From Gamsiella multidivaricata (taxonomy: Eukaryota > Mortierellomycota > Mortierellomycetes > Mortierellales > Mortierellaceae), in contig NW_026251723.1 of assembly GCF_025024155.1 (NCBI RefSeq), positions 248,001 to 312,000 on the forward strand: a DNA stretch of 64,000 bases, given 5' to 3'. Under the pieces are notes generated by a model. It worked only from the letters and a program-made list of their open reading frames with translations. It had not been told where the DNA came from and did not search any database. Shown in pieces: positions 23,601 to 41,320 of this stretch. Numbering within the stretch: position 1 is the first letter of the stretch; each line of letters begins with the position of its first letter. The translations under genes and the position numbers were made by a program.

Positions 23601-26016
23601 TACAAATGCGCCCTCGAAGGTTGATGCCCGAAAGCTCGCATTGGAGCAGTACTTGCAGCAGCTTATTTCATTACGCATCAAGGATACCCGCGATCTCTGC
23701 GAGATCTTGAGCACCAACATTGTCGAGCGTGGCAACCGAAAGGAAGGCCAAGAGGGCTGGAAGGAGGGGTACCTGACCAAGCGTGGCAAGAACTTTGGTG
23801 GATGGAAGACTCGCTACTTTGTCCTGAGGGGACCTGTTCTGGAATATTTTGACACCGTAAGTCATCCTCTCTTTGCATCCAACAGGATGTCTATGTATAT
23901 TATGTTTGTTACCACTTTTGACTGACGGCTATTAATTTCCATCTTGCTTTAAATACTTTCCGTTAAACAGAAGGATGGCCACCACCTTGGGTCCATCGCC
24001 CTGCCATTTGCTCAGATTGGTCGTCAGCAAAGCCAAGATAGTGTAGGCGACAACAAAGAAAACGCAACTGATCCCAACTCTTATCGACACGCTTTCCTTA
24101 TTCTCGAACCCAAGAAGGGCCAGACAGTCGCAGACGCCAAGCGTAACCCTAATAACGTGATGCGGCACGTTCTTTGCGCAGAAACGGATGAGGATAGAGA
24201 CCAGTGGGTTGGTGCTCTGCTGCTCTATGTTGGCAAGGAGCCAATGGACCAGCAGCAACAGCAACAACCACAACAGGAGCTGAACGAGAAGGAGAAGCCC
24301 GGAAGGAGGTTGCCAGAAATTCAGAAGGTGGCAGCCACGCCAATCAAGGAGCTCGCTTCAGTTAAGGGCAATGAGAAGTTGCTTTTGAACCAAGAGGCGT
24401 ATGAGAGACAGCAGCGGTCAGTGCCGCCTTCACCTTCGACTCAGCAGTTCCAACCTCAGGTCAGGAATGGCCCAATGCCTCAGTCGCCCATAATACCCGT
24501 TGGGGTCAGTATAGATGATCGACTTTCTGCTGAGAGACAATCTGCTGAGGGTCAGTATGCCCCTAATAACAGGAGTAACTACAACCAGTATGGCGAGCAA
24601 GAGCAACAGCAGCCTCCTTGGAACCAACAGCAAGTGCCACCACAGTACAACAACCAACAGCAGCAGCAACAGCAATATCAGGCTCAGCAGCAGCAGCAGC
24701 AACAGCAACAGCAGTATCTGCAGCAACAACAACAACAATACTCGCCTCAGCAGCAGCAGCAGCAGCAGCAACAACAACAACAACAACAACAACAGCAACA
24801 ATTACCCCCACAGCAGGTACCTAGGAATCAGTCCACGCACTCATTGCTCCAAAGCCAAGAAGAGGTGAGAAATATGATCTATCTGGATGGACTATTGTCG
24901 CATTCAATGCAACATGATCTCTAACGTGGTATCTTTTTTTTTTTTTTGTGTTCATTCGCTAGCCCACCCCTTCTCCACAGGCACCACCCCTTACCCCTGC
25001 AGAGGTAGCAGAAAAGAAGCAACGGTCCCGCATGACCTTCCACTGGCCTAAGAAGGCCACCAAGGAAGATTTAGCAGCTCAGGCGCCTGTGGCTTCGGCA
25101 CAACAGGGCTCAAAGGAGTCGCAAGGAGGACCACCTACGAGCGGAAACCAGGATTCATCCCGACTGAGAAACTTCTTGGGCAAGAGCAGTAATACCAATA
25201 ACAACCAGAACTCTAATGGAAACATGAGCGTACAACCATCTGGACAGGGCGCATACAATTTGGCGCCCACGCGCCAGGTCTTTGGCGTCTCGTTAGAACA
25301 GGCGATCGATCAGGCTAGAGTACAGCCTGGCTATGAGCTTCCTGCGGTCGTTTATCGGTGTATTGAGTACCTGAACGCACACAAGGCCAAGCTGGAAGAA
25401 GGTATCTACCGACTGAACGGATCCTCGGCTGTGATCAAGAGCCTGAAGGACCGATTCAATCACGAGGGAGATGTACCACTGCTGGCAAGCGAAGAGTACT
25501 ATGATATCCATGCTGTTGCGGGCCTGTTGAAGCTGTTCCTCAGAGATCTGCCGTCCTCTGTCCTCACACGGGAGTTACACAAAGACTTTCTTCAAGTGAT
25601 TGGTATGTACTTTCATCCTTTTTATATTGCTTGGATTATTTTTGCCAGACTCTTAACTCTTGAACGCTTCCTGTGTTCCATTCTCTATAGAACTGACTAA
25701 CCGAGCAGACCGTGTTGATGAATTGACACGTCTTGTGGCCACTTTGCCGGAGGCGAACTACACGCTTCTGCGAGCACTCACGGCGCACTTGATCGAGATT
25801 GTCGAGAACGCGGACGTGAACAAGATGACGGCACGTAATGTCGGCATTGTGTTCTCGCCGACGCTCGGCATCCCAGCAGGCGTGTTTGCGCTGTTGATGT
25901 CGGACTTTGATCAGATCTTCCATACCAACGACGGACGGATCATGCCCCTCGAGAACAGTGATCAGCAGCAGCAGCATCGTGTGAACGTTGCGGACATGAG
26001 CGCTACCTCTATCTAG
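20700..26016 (+). CDS. PX-PH-RhoGAP protein, BEM3-like Cdc42/Rho GTPase-activating protein, 7 exons
   Basis: Exons are 20700-21771, 21898-22674, 22763-23436, 23533-23856, 23971-24864, 24963-25602 and 25691-26016; phases close, 1568 aa. Order: short coiled coil (about 28-75), a long Gln/His-rich disordered stretch, PX domain (about 773-905, starting near NLEFVSVLVVGSNIK), PH domain (about 916-1038, EGYLTKRGKNFGGWKTRYFV), a CAG-coded Gln tract, and RhoGAP (about 1352-1545). The arginine finger is visible in EEGIYRLNGSS, and NVGIVFSPTLG is the usual RhoGAP helix. PX-PH-RhoGAP in this order matches yeast BEM3, which binds phosphoinositides and switches off Cdc42 at growth sites. It should act in hyphal polarity at the plasma membrane or Spitzenkörper. 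Domain call certain; orthology to BEM3 inferred. Confidence 0.92.
24600..24804 (+). repeat. CAG/CAA microsatellite in the RhoGAP gene
   Basis: Nearly continuous CAG/CAA codons from 24654 to 24804 encode about 45 Gln with a few Tyr, Leu and Ser, between the PH and RhoGAP domains. The frame is open throughout. Shadow frames read as poly-Ser/Asn, poly-Ala and poly-Leu. Confidence 0.88.
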
Positions 26017-26625
26017 TGTTCGAGCAACTACAACGAAAGTACTACATACCATAATGTCTAATTCTCTCTCATCATCCTCGCGTTTCCATATACTTTTTAT
26101 CGGTCTATGATCATACTACGCATAGAACGCCCATTAATCTCGATCGCCTATAATAAATATACATTCATCATTGAGGGTGCGTAGAGTTGAGCTAATCTGT
26201 AAAAGCTAAGGTTTTCCGGGCGCAATATCAATAGACAGCCCAATTCTCATTTGAGAACATGGCACGGATGCTGTCTCGGCAACCAACCCAGTACCGACGC
26301 CTCCATGCTATCGCGCACTGCCAGCTGCCTGTCGATCCTGACATGGATTTTCTTTGAGATGCATGTGTCCGTGCGACCACAGAAAACCCTCTACATCGTC
26401 GTCTGTACGCCTCTTGACATCGTCACCGCCTCGATTGCGACCCCTTCGCGATGCAACGTCAAGTCCTTTAGCACGATATGCCACTCTGTCCATTGCCGAA
26501 GCCTCCTGTTCTCGTCTCGACCGACTTGTATTAAACATCGCCAAATGCATTTTTATTAGTTTAAGCGAGAGCTAAGAAGTTGCTGTCACTGTGATAGCAT
26601 TCTCTATTTTGCTTTGTAATACCAT
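26017..26625. other. convergent 3' region, RhoGAP / FIT
   Basis: The two flanking genes converge here. AT-rich stretches with AATAAA-like sequence at 26151-26160 and TTTTTATTAG near 26549 are plausible cleavage/polyadenylation regions for the two strands. The open frames (26251-26575) have no domain-like features. Confidence 0.35.
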
Positions 26626-27690
26626 CTAAAACACCACCGCCTGATCCGGCATAAAGTCAATGACCTTATACACAATCCCATACGAGCAGAACCAGAACAA
26701 CAATCCGAAGAACAACCCCGTCATCTTCTCCATCAAGTGATGGTAGTAGACACTCGTCATCAATAACATCCACCACCACAACCCGCACAATCCCACCACC
26801 GCCAGAACAGCCGCCTTCTTGTTCTTGTTCCGTCCTTCCTGCAACGCCGTCCATGCCTGGGGCACATTCATAAACACCGACAACTCCTCCATCAGGAACA
26901 GCCACGCATGCGCGAGGAGGAACATGTGTCCAGAGATATCGATCCCGCCGGCCCATTGTCCGCCCATCCTTCGGCAGTGGTATTGAGAGTAATGTCCGTC
27001 GATCGAGCAGCTGCCTCCAGTCAGGACGAAGACACGGTCAAAGAGTGCGGGGCCGAAAAACCATTGAGAAATAATGTACCAGTACATGGTCGCGAGAAAC
27101 CAACGGAGGAGGGCTTTAACTAGGATCGTCGTCGATGTGGAGGAAATGGCGGAAGGGGTGGTTGTAGATACAACTGCTGGTGGTGTGGACCTGGTCCGGG
27201 TGCGAGTGAGGGTATCGCCTTGATTGTGGTCCTGTTCCTGCGATCTCTCACCACTACGTTCATCCCGCTCCTGCTGGCTCTGCTGTTGAGCGATATTATT
27301 TCCAAAGACGATTGCGAGGTACACCAAGAAGAAGAACGATGTCCAGCCCCAACCGTTCTTGACAAACAGCGTGTTCAGAATATTCCGCTTATTGGAGAAG
27401 TACGACGACTTGTCCCCTCCGATGGCTCCAAAGACCGATCCGAGCACCAGTGTTGCGGGGAATAGGAAGCATAAGTACTGATGCGGGAGTAAGAATGACG
27501 AGAAGGGTGCCTCAGGTACAGGGACTTGAGAGGCCAGGGTGTTGACGAGTTCGTCGACGGTCGCGGAGGAGATGAGTGGACTTTGTAGGTTCGAGGCTGT
27601 AGGAGAATCTGGAGCACGGTCTCGTTGAGATGGCGAGGGCGGTTCTTGATGCCTCCGTTGGTGTATTGATGAGGCAGCGACTTGTTCCAT
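26626..27690 (-). CDS. FIT2/SCS3-family ER membrane protein (lipid-droplet biogenesis), single exon
   Basis: Uninterrupted frame of 354 aa. Family signatures are SSYFSNKRNILNTLFVKNG followed by WGW in a membrane segment, and GGIDISGHMFLLAHAWLFLM with the conserved His of the lipid-phosphatase-like active site. A second His pair occurs in SVYYHHLMEK near the C-terminus. About six hydrophobic segments are visible (around residues 67-90, 117-138, 190-215, 255-275, 295-315 and 325-345). FIT proteins act in the ER on acyl-CoA/phospholipid balance and are needed for normal lipid-droplet budding; yeast has SCS3 and YFT2. The N-terminal 60 residues are polar and disordered, and a Ser/Thr/Gln-rich loop (about 143-185) is inserted between membrane segments. 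Family call confident. Confidence 0.9.
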   Translation of the reverse strand: MEQVAASSIHQRRHQEPPSPSQRDRAPDSPTASNLQSPLISSATVDELVNTLASQVPVPEAPFSSFLLPHQYLCFLFPATLVLGSVFGAIGGDKSSYFSNKRNILNTLFVKNGWGWTSFFFLVYLAIVFGNNIAQQQSQQERDERSGERSQEQDHNQGDTLTRTRTRSTPPAVVSTTTPSAISSTSTTILVKALLRWFLATMYWYIISQWFFGPALFDRVFVLTGGSCSIDGHYSQYHCRRMGGQWAGGIDISGHMFLLAHAWLFLMEELSVFMNVPQAWTALQEGRNKNKKAAVLAVVGLCGLWWWMLLMTSVYYHHLMEKMTGLFFGLLFWFCSYGIVYKVIDFMPDQAVVF

Positions 27691-28068
27691 GGCGGCTGCA
27701 AGTGATGAAAGAAGAATAAAGAAGAAAAAGAAGAGAGATCTCTGTCAGGGTAAAGAAGACATTCGAAGGAGAGTGCGATGACGAGGTATGAGGCACCATT
27801 TAAGGTTCCGTTGGCATGTGCGGTCATAAAAATAAAAATCTAGAGGGGCCCATTTGCTTGGCGCTCCACCGCTTAAGGCGATTTTTTTTTTTGCATCCAA
27901 TCAGGATACCCTTTGATGTTGCCACGATGCTGTTCCTGAGTTGTTGCCACCAAAATACATTGAATACATTGCTGGTTTTTTATTCGCTCTGGACGGCCAA
28001 GATAAGCTAGCGCAGATGTGTAGATTGATTATGTTCGCATTTGAGGATATGGATTTGCGTGGTGTGTC
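27691..28068. other. intergenic region between FIT and ARO1
   Basis: 378 bp upstream of the FIT start and downstream of the ARO1 stop (both minus strand). It contains a short T-run (27880-27892) and no supported gene. It should hold the FIT promoter. Confidence 0.35.
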
Positions 28069-34074
<6,006 letters not shown>

Positions 34075-36076
34075 ATGGCAGCCAACGAAACCATTGAGAT
34101 TACGATCCCGAACTACGGTACCCTCCGCGGCTCAGTTGACCGCAGCCGTCGGGTTGCTGTCTTCCGCAATGTGCCCTATGCGGTTGTCCCTGAACGCTGG
34201 CGTGCTGCCGTCAAGCCACAGCCCTGGACCGGTGTGCGCGATGCTACCAAGCAGGGGTAAGCAGAACAACCGCTAAGGAAGCATACAAGGGTGCATCTGC
34301 CTTGGTGGTGCGTGGGTGTCTGGGTGCGTGTGGTGGTTTCCATAGTAAAGTGGCCGTGAGAGAAAAAGGGGAGTGTGGGGTTGGACGAAATGTCTTGCAT
34401 TGGGAAAAATTTATCCTGACACTGAGCGTCCTCCTTTCCTCAAATGATGGTGATGATGACAGACCGATCTGCCCACAGATGCCGTCACTGTACCCGCTTC
34501 ACCTGCTGGTTCCAAAGGACCTTCAGCCCCTCGGCACGGGCAAGTACCAGTTCGGACTCGACCACGACGAATACCACTGTCTCAACCTCAATATCTATGT
34601 CCCCCTGGCTGCTCTTCAACCCGATGCCAAGCCCGTACCCGTCATGGCATGGATCCACGGCGGTGCCTACCGGGACGGCTCCAATGCCGTGCCACTCTAC
34701 AGTAAGTCCTCCGTCATCTTCACTAAGTGAAGTAGCATGGTCAGAAATATATATCATTCGCTCCTAAACAATTTTGTGTTCCATGATACATAGATGCATC
34801 GAACTTTGTGCACCATTCGATCCTGCTCCACCAGCCCGTTATCGTCATCGCCATCAACTACCGCGTCAATGTCTTTGGCTTTCTTGCCTCTCAAGAACTC
34901 ATCCACGACATTTCCTCTACTTCCTCCGATCTCCCTCCCTACGACCAATCTGTCGGCAACTGGGGCCTTATGGATCAGAAGCTAGCCTTCGAATGGATCC
35001 GATCCAACATTGCTGCCTTTGGCGGTCAAACAAACAATATCACCGCCTGGGGTGAATCAGCAGGCTCGATCTCGATCCACTACCATCTCCTCACCCCCTC
35101 CCACCACGGACTCTTCGACCACGCGATCATGCAGTCCGGAACTGTCAATACCATCACCCCAGGGTTCCCGCAGAAAGAGGGCCAACCGATCTTTGATGCG
35201 CTGCTTCAGGGGCTGGGAATCCCATTGGATCTGAATAAGGAGGAGAAGATCAAGCGCCTGAGGGCGTTACCGGGCGAGGACCTCGCAAAGGTCGGGAATG
35301 CGATCACTACGGGCGGATATCGACCCTTTTATGATGGCGGGAAGGTCATCCCGTCCAAGATCCCAATCCAATTTTTGGCGAAGGATTTGGCGGCATACGA
35401 CCCGAATCTGAAGAGCGTACTTATTGGCGCGAACAAGGATGAGGGCACAGCCTTTGCCCGTCTGTTTGGGGAACTTAGTATGCAGACTTGGCCCACGTTG
35501 CTTCAGAAAATGTGTCCTGTCCAGGAACTTATGCCGTTATTCACATCTATCTACGGAACTCCGGAAACGGACGTGGATGTTTTGAGGATCGTTGCAAAGT
35601 ATACGGGCGATATGATGTTTATGTACCCGACCCTGGTCCTCAACGACACCTTACTCGCGCTTGCCAAGAAACGCTCCTCCGAATCTGGACCTGGGCTCAA
35701 GGTATCGCACTACCTCTTCGACGCCGAGATGCAAAAGATGGTAGAACTCGTTCCCGGCTTGGGGGCCTTGCATGCAGGTGAGTTACCGATGCTCTTTTCG
35801 CCGCCCCTCGCGGAAAAGGTCCTGACGATTGAGGAACTCGCACTAGGCAAGGAGATGCAGAGGGTCTGGATCGCGTTTGCGAATCAGCAGGAGGAACTGG
35901 TCCATGCGAAGAGCATTCCGTTCAGAGTCGCGGGTGATAGGCGGGGGATTGAGCTGGCGGAGGAAGAATTGAGGGATGGGGGCGTTTATATGTCTAAGGA
36001 TGCGGAGCGGTTCTGGAAGACACTTGCGACAGGACAGGAGAAGATTATCAGCACAGCGTTCTCAGAACAAGCATAA
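34075..36076 (+). CDS. type-B carboxylesterase, paralogue 1 (alpha/beta hydrolase), 3 exons
   Basis: Exons 34075-34256, 34463-34701 and 34794-36076 close in phase, 567 aa. Type-B carboxylesterase signatures are present: FRNVPYAVVPERW near the N-terminus, CLNLNIYVP, the oxyanion motif WIHGGAYRDGS, INYRVNVFGFLAS, GLMDQKLAFEWIRSNIAAFGG and the nucleophile elbow WGESAGS. GALHAGELPMLF near residue 450 carries the likely catalytic His. There is no obvious signal peptide, so it is probably intracellular. The substrate is not predictable; the family covers esterases, lipases and cholinesterase-like enzymes. A close paralogue with identical intron positions and phases lies at 41321-43300, and the ABC transporter between them is on the opposite strand. 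Confidence 0.9.
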
Positions 36077-36234
36077 CTAGACAGCTTCACGTTGCTTTAT
36101 AAAGTGTAAACCCACCATGACAATCCTCAAAAGACAGCCTGCATTTGCTGCATTATTATTATTATTAGCTGCCACTATCGTGCCTCCTTGATGGTATTAA
36201 ATGTATATCTGATGCTAAACTTCTCCTCCAACTT

Positions 36235-39200
36235 CTAACGCTGCTTGGACCGATCCTTCATCTTAAAGCTAATAAACGCGAGCACATGCCACCCCAAAAG
36301 AATCCACGCCATCGCCTGGAAGCACCACGCAAATTGCCCCAGCTCATACGTGTGCGCCAACGGTGCATCCCTGATCTCCGCCCACGGGCGTGCCTGCACT
36401 TCTCTCAAATAAATCGCCTCGATCGCGTATCTCGGCGCCGAAATCACCCAAATCCACGACGTCGCCTTATACCCGCCCGAGGCATCATCCTTCATTACAT
36501 CCGCTAGGTCTGGTGCATCGCCCGAGAACACGATCGCCCAAGCCAGTGTGAACCCTGTCCCGACCAAGGCCACCCTCGACGCCGGAATCAGTGCCGAGAG
36601 CAAGTATCCCATCGCAAACGCGACGGCGTACAACATGATGATTACGAACAGCAGATAAAAGTAGTTCGATCGCTCATTGAAGAACACGATCAGTGAGATC
36701 GAGAACATGATCCCCGCAAGAATAATCCTCGGAATGTCCGCAATAACCTTCGCCATGTAATAGGGGAGCGTGAGCAGACCCGACGATTTCTCGCGCCAGT
36801 ATACCAGCTTCTCGCCACCGAACGTCATAGATCCAACCGAGATCCCTGCAAAGCACACTCCAAGCGCAATGAACACTCCGACCTCTGTCAAATGGTCCGT
36901 CGGGCTCGTGCAGGCGTACTTGAGCTGGTACGGCGTCATTGCACAGACCAAGTCCGGTTGCCGTCCAAGGTAATCGAATTTCGAGGCCGCGATCGAAATA
37001 AACATGCCGCAGCCCAGATGCAACAACTGATCGTACAGGAACTGTCGCTGGTTCCTATAAATCTGTAGACGCGCTCGAGACAGACAGAGCCAGAACATCT
37101 TGAACGGCGAGGCAGTATTACGGATCGGGTCTCGACGTTTGAGGAACAATCCCAGGATCGTCTCCTTAGTCTCTGCGAAGACTCCGTGCCACCACATACG
37201 GCTGTCGATGATAAAGACCCGGAACGTCTTCTTGAGGGCCTCGGCCCATCCCAGCTTATCAGGCAGGGGTGGACTATCATACATGGAATGGAAATCCGAT
37301 AATGCTATCGAGGCGCGAGGTGTCGAGGGTGCCGATCCGTGGGTGGAGCTGAGAAGCATTGTCACACTCTTATGGCGACTATGGCGTTTATCCTGACCTT
37401 GCGATGCGGATGAAGGGTGAAGTGAGTTCGAGGAATTGGAAGCCACGCCAGGGCTCTGTGCTGCAGAAGGAAGCCCCAACAAGGAAGACTCGTTTAAATT
37501 AGTCATCGCCAAGGATTCCGAATTTCCATGTCCCTGTTGCTGGATCGACATCGCGGACTGGTTCAGGCTCGAGTATGCAGAGGCACGGGGATTAAAGTGA
37601 GGCGAAGATGTACCCGAGCCATGCGATGGAGGGTGCCTGTACTCGACTCCTGTGTTGGGATCCGCGTAGAAACACTGGGCGCGCTTGCAGTAGGACTCCC
37701 AGTACCGGTACAACCAGAAGGGCTTAAACTTTTTTGTGAACTTGGACTTGACATTATTCGAAATTACATCCATGTAGAAATCCGATGGACTCGAGTCTTT
37801 GGGGACCGGGAATCCGATAGCTGCGAAATACGCCGATGCCTCTGTTCGAGGTCCGTGATATACCACGCGGCCACCGTGCCCCAGAAGCAATAGATCATCA
37901 AACTGGTCGAACGCCACAGGTGAAGGCGAGTGAATAACAGCAGCGACCGTCAATCCCTTCTTCCGCGCAATCGACTTGAGTAGCCTGCAGACATCTCCAC
38001 TGGTACTCGAGTCCAGGCCCGAGGTAGGTTCGTCCAAAAACAAGATACTTGGATCTGTAACCAGTTCCATTCCAATATTGACCCTCTTTCTTTGACCTCC
38101 CGAAATGCCTCTCTTCTCCGCGTCTCCGACAGCCGAATCCATGACTGAGTTCAAGCCCAAGAAGTCGACGATCTCGAGCACCTTTTCCGTCATCTGAGAC
38201 CGGGTCAGTTTGGCAGGCAATCGCATGTAGGCAGAGTGCAGCAAGACATCGTGGACGGTCAGTTCGCGCAACATGATGTCGTCCTGGGGCACATATCCAA
38301 TTAGTTTACGGTAATGACTCAGCTCTTCCTCCTGTCCATTGATCAGAATACGACCCTCGTCCTTAGGGATCTTGGAAGTCAACATAGAAATGAGCGTGGT
38401 TTTTCCGGAACCAGATGGACCCATGATGGCGCAGGTTCTTCCATTCCTTAGATGTCCAGATATATTCTATATCAGATAAGGAGACGCATTTAAAGTAAGC
38501 ATGAGAGACTTTCTGAAGTGTTCTCATAATAGAATGAACATAGGAAATGATTCAGCTCATACCTCCAGAATAGTGGTTCCATTGGACAACGTCAGACCCA
38601 AGTGCTCGAACTCGATGTCAAACGTCTGCGTAACCCTGGTGATTTTTCTTCTAAGTTTTGGTCTCGCTGGGGGTGCTGCTTCAGCCGCTGTCTTGTCCGA
38701 ATCCAGCGACACAGACCCAGTTTTGCCGTTCTCCCCATCGATCTGAATCACCTGTTCCTGGCTTCCGCTTTCCTCGCTTTCGTCGTCCCGGTCGTCCTCC
38801 AGATCAGCCTCGTCCGCGAGCAGCAGGTTGTCATGACCGGTATTATGGTTATGGATCCATCGCAGTCGTTTCTCGAGATGGTATGTCCTGACGCGTAAGA
38901 TACGTTTATGGATATAAAAGACGATGCATATGCCGACAACGAGGACCAGGACAAAGAGAATTAGACCGAACTTAGAAGCAGAGCTGCTACCTGCAGGGCA
39001 AGACGCCAGCCATAGACACGATGTCTTTTTTTAATGAGGCATAAAAGAGATTGAGAAGAGGATAAAATGATAAGATATTTGTCGTAAGGTACTACCACGC
39101 GTCTGTCTTACCCATAGCGGGACAACACAGAGAATAGATCAAGATGCTACTTACACCTCCTCCGACGGATCCTGCGGGACAGTACTGGTTCTGGGGGCAC

Positions 39201-39854
39201 AAGGTCATGGTCGTCGTGTCGTTCGAACAATAATAGCCCGGGCAACAATACATAGGCTGAGCTGTATTTGAAGGACAATAGAATCCCTAGATTCACGAGA
39301 TACTGGTGTGAGTTTCGCTTCCGATATCTACAATGAAAACCACATCAAGAGAAAAATAGAAACATACTGGCGTGCAGGGAGCTGAGTGTTTTGGCGAAAT
39401 ACAGAAGTGCCTATTAACCATAGAATACAAGGTCGAATGTTGGGCGTTAAATCTAATAGCCTAAACCGCTAAGCAAGCGTTGTCATTGGCAGATCTGCAA
39501 GAAAGACGTAGGAGGTTGTTACCCTGCAGGACATCCCCATGTCGGGGTGGAGGCATTGGGCGCGGAAACCAACGGTGTTTGAACATACTGGCAGGCTGGA
39601 CCTTTGCCAGGCTAATATGAAGAACGAGCAATGACCGCATTCGAGTGTACAAAATACAAACAAACATGAACAGGTGGGACAAGAAAGGACAATATTAGAC
39701 GACAAGAGCCAAGCAGGGGAGACTGAGGGTCGATCGATAGCCCTTATCGTCTTTGGCAGAGTTCAATTGCGAGGATGAACAATAGAAGACAACTTACCAC
39801 TATACCGGGAGCATCAACCAGCTTGAGGAGAGCATAGTATTCGAGGGGATCCAT
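36235..39854 (-). CDS. ABCG-type half transporter with cysteine-rich N-terminal ectodomain, about 7 exons
   Basis: The main exon 38466-36235 joins 38573 and upstream in phase (TTILE-NISGHL). The nucleotide-binding domain has Walker A MGPSGSGKTT, signature ISGGQRKRVNIGMELV, Walker B ILFLDEPTSGLD and a switch His in AAVIHSPS. ABC2-type membrane helices fill the C-terminus. Upstream exons encode a Cys-rich segment (ACQYVQTPL, GHFCISPKHSAP, GFYCPSN, YCCPGYYC, CPQNQYCPAGS) and one membrane helix (FGLILFVLVLVVGICIVFYI). This plan resembles plant ABCG24/28 and yeast ADP1: an extracellular Cys-rich module before the ATPase. The start at 39854 (MDPLEYY) has an in-frame stop just upstream and no signal peptide, so a first exon may be missing. 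The junction near 38990-39160 has two possible splicings. A lipid or hydrophobic export role is inferred only. Confidence 0.87.
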
Positions 39855-41320
39855 TTTGTGGAGGTCAGTGCTTCAATGGCTGGAAGACGAAATTAAATTA
39901 TGAACGCTAAGGCACAAACACGCCCTGTTTCTTCGCAAAAGAAAAAGAAAGAGCGAGATGCAGATGCAGAATGAGAATGCGATGAGGAATGAGCAGAAGA
40001 ATGAAGAAAGAAGAAGAGAAGACAGAGAGCGTAGTTTGTATGCAAAGTGTTAAACTGAATATATATTTTTCGCAAGGTATTTGAAGCAGAGTCCATGTCC
40101 ACATGGAGAAGAGTTTGCTCCGCACACGCGCCAGGCGAGTAGAACTGAGGAGCTACTTTTCTCCACTGGCATACTCAATGCGCCTACCCCTCCTCTTAGT
40201 GGGGGAGAAGAAAGACCGACCATTGAGAGCCCCCTTACAACAGGGCAGATACATAATCTACAGTAAGCACCTCTCCGCTCGCTCATGTCATATCCCTATC
40301 TCTTTCCATGCATTCGGACTATTGAGTATACGACGTTTGCATGTATACAGCATCATCAACAACGGCAGAATAAATATCGCGTTGATGCATGTGTCTCCAA
40401 GGAATATGTCTACAACTAACTTTATTCAGCGATGCTACACCAGAGGTTGCCGGCGTTTTCTTTTGCCTGGCCTCTCGTTTTTGCGGCACGAACAGAGGCC
40501 GTTTTAAGAAATTTAAAATGCTCAGTCAGCATTAAAGTCGGCACACATGTGAAATGTATCCTAAGCTTATTTCATCATTCCACCCAAGAAAGTCCGTTGC
40601 TGTCCTGTAGGACACGCAGGCAATATACCAGCATGTGTTGCATTTGCCCTGAGGTTGAACATGCCGATCCGATTCCCATACATCATGTACCCATTTCTTA
40701 CGTACTACGGTCGAGTACCCATATTATCATAACAATGGTTTATTGTCATGAGCAACCAGTGCGTGTTCGTTTCTCTGTTTCCGCTGTATCCATATTATGC
40801 CCATAGCAGCCAGGAATAATGGTAACTCTTTTCATGCAGTCAGGCGGGACCATCCCATAATTTAGCCTATCCCTCCCTCCTACTTCATAATAAACCTCCG
40901 CCCGTTCATAGCTCTGCAAGTAATATGAATAATATGAAAGACCTAGAATAACACAACTACATCTATATCCAAGGAAACGCGTCGCTAAGAAAAGCATATT
41001 AGCACATTGGACTGTGGAGAAGTTATCTGTACCTGAGCATAGCTATGAAATGATTTCTGGATATCCACTCCTGTATTATGTCAATCATCGTGGGTAGGCG
41101 TCCTCATCTTCAACTCTGATTCGCCCTGCTTATTCATTGTTATGGCGCAAGATCCATGGGGTGTGTGCAATGCAATGCAATGCAAAAAAAAAAATCATTC
41201 CTGGGGTTTTCCCACAACGGTATCTGACTTTCTCCCTCGCTCTTCCTCTTTCCTTAATCTTCGTTTCTCACATCAACATCCCACCAGCCTTTTTTTCATC
41301 TCATTTAGGACTTGCTCAAT
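39855..41320. other. intergenic region, ABCG / carboxylesterase 2 (divergent)
   Basis: About 1.47 kb between divergent starts, with no supported gene. The ABCG side contains a frame (39893-40125, minus) reading as a Leu/Phe/Ser-rich hydrophobic stretch; it could conceal a signal-peptide exon or be plain C/T-rich leader. The rest is AT-rich with scattered short frames. An A-run lies at 41184-41193, about 130 bp before the esterase start. It presumably holds both promoters. Confidence 0.35.

Noticed and set aside
24430..24868. Antisense and shadow frames of poly-Leu, poly-Ala, poly-Ser/Asn
   Set aside because: They are the other frames of a CAG/CAA tract inside the RhoGAP gene.
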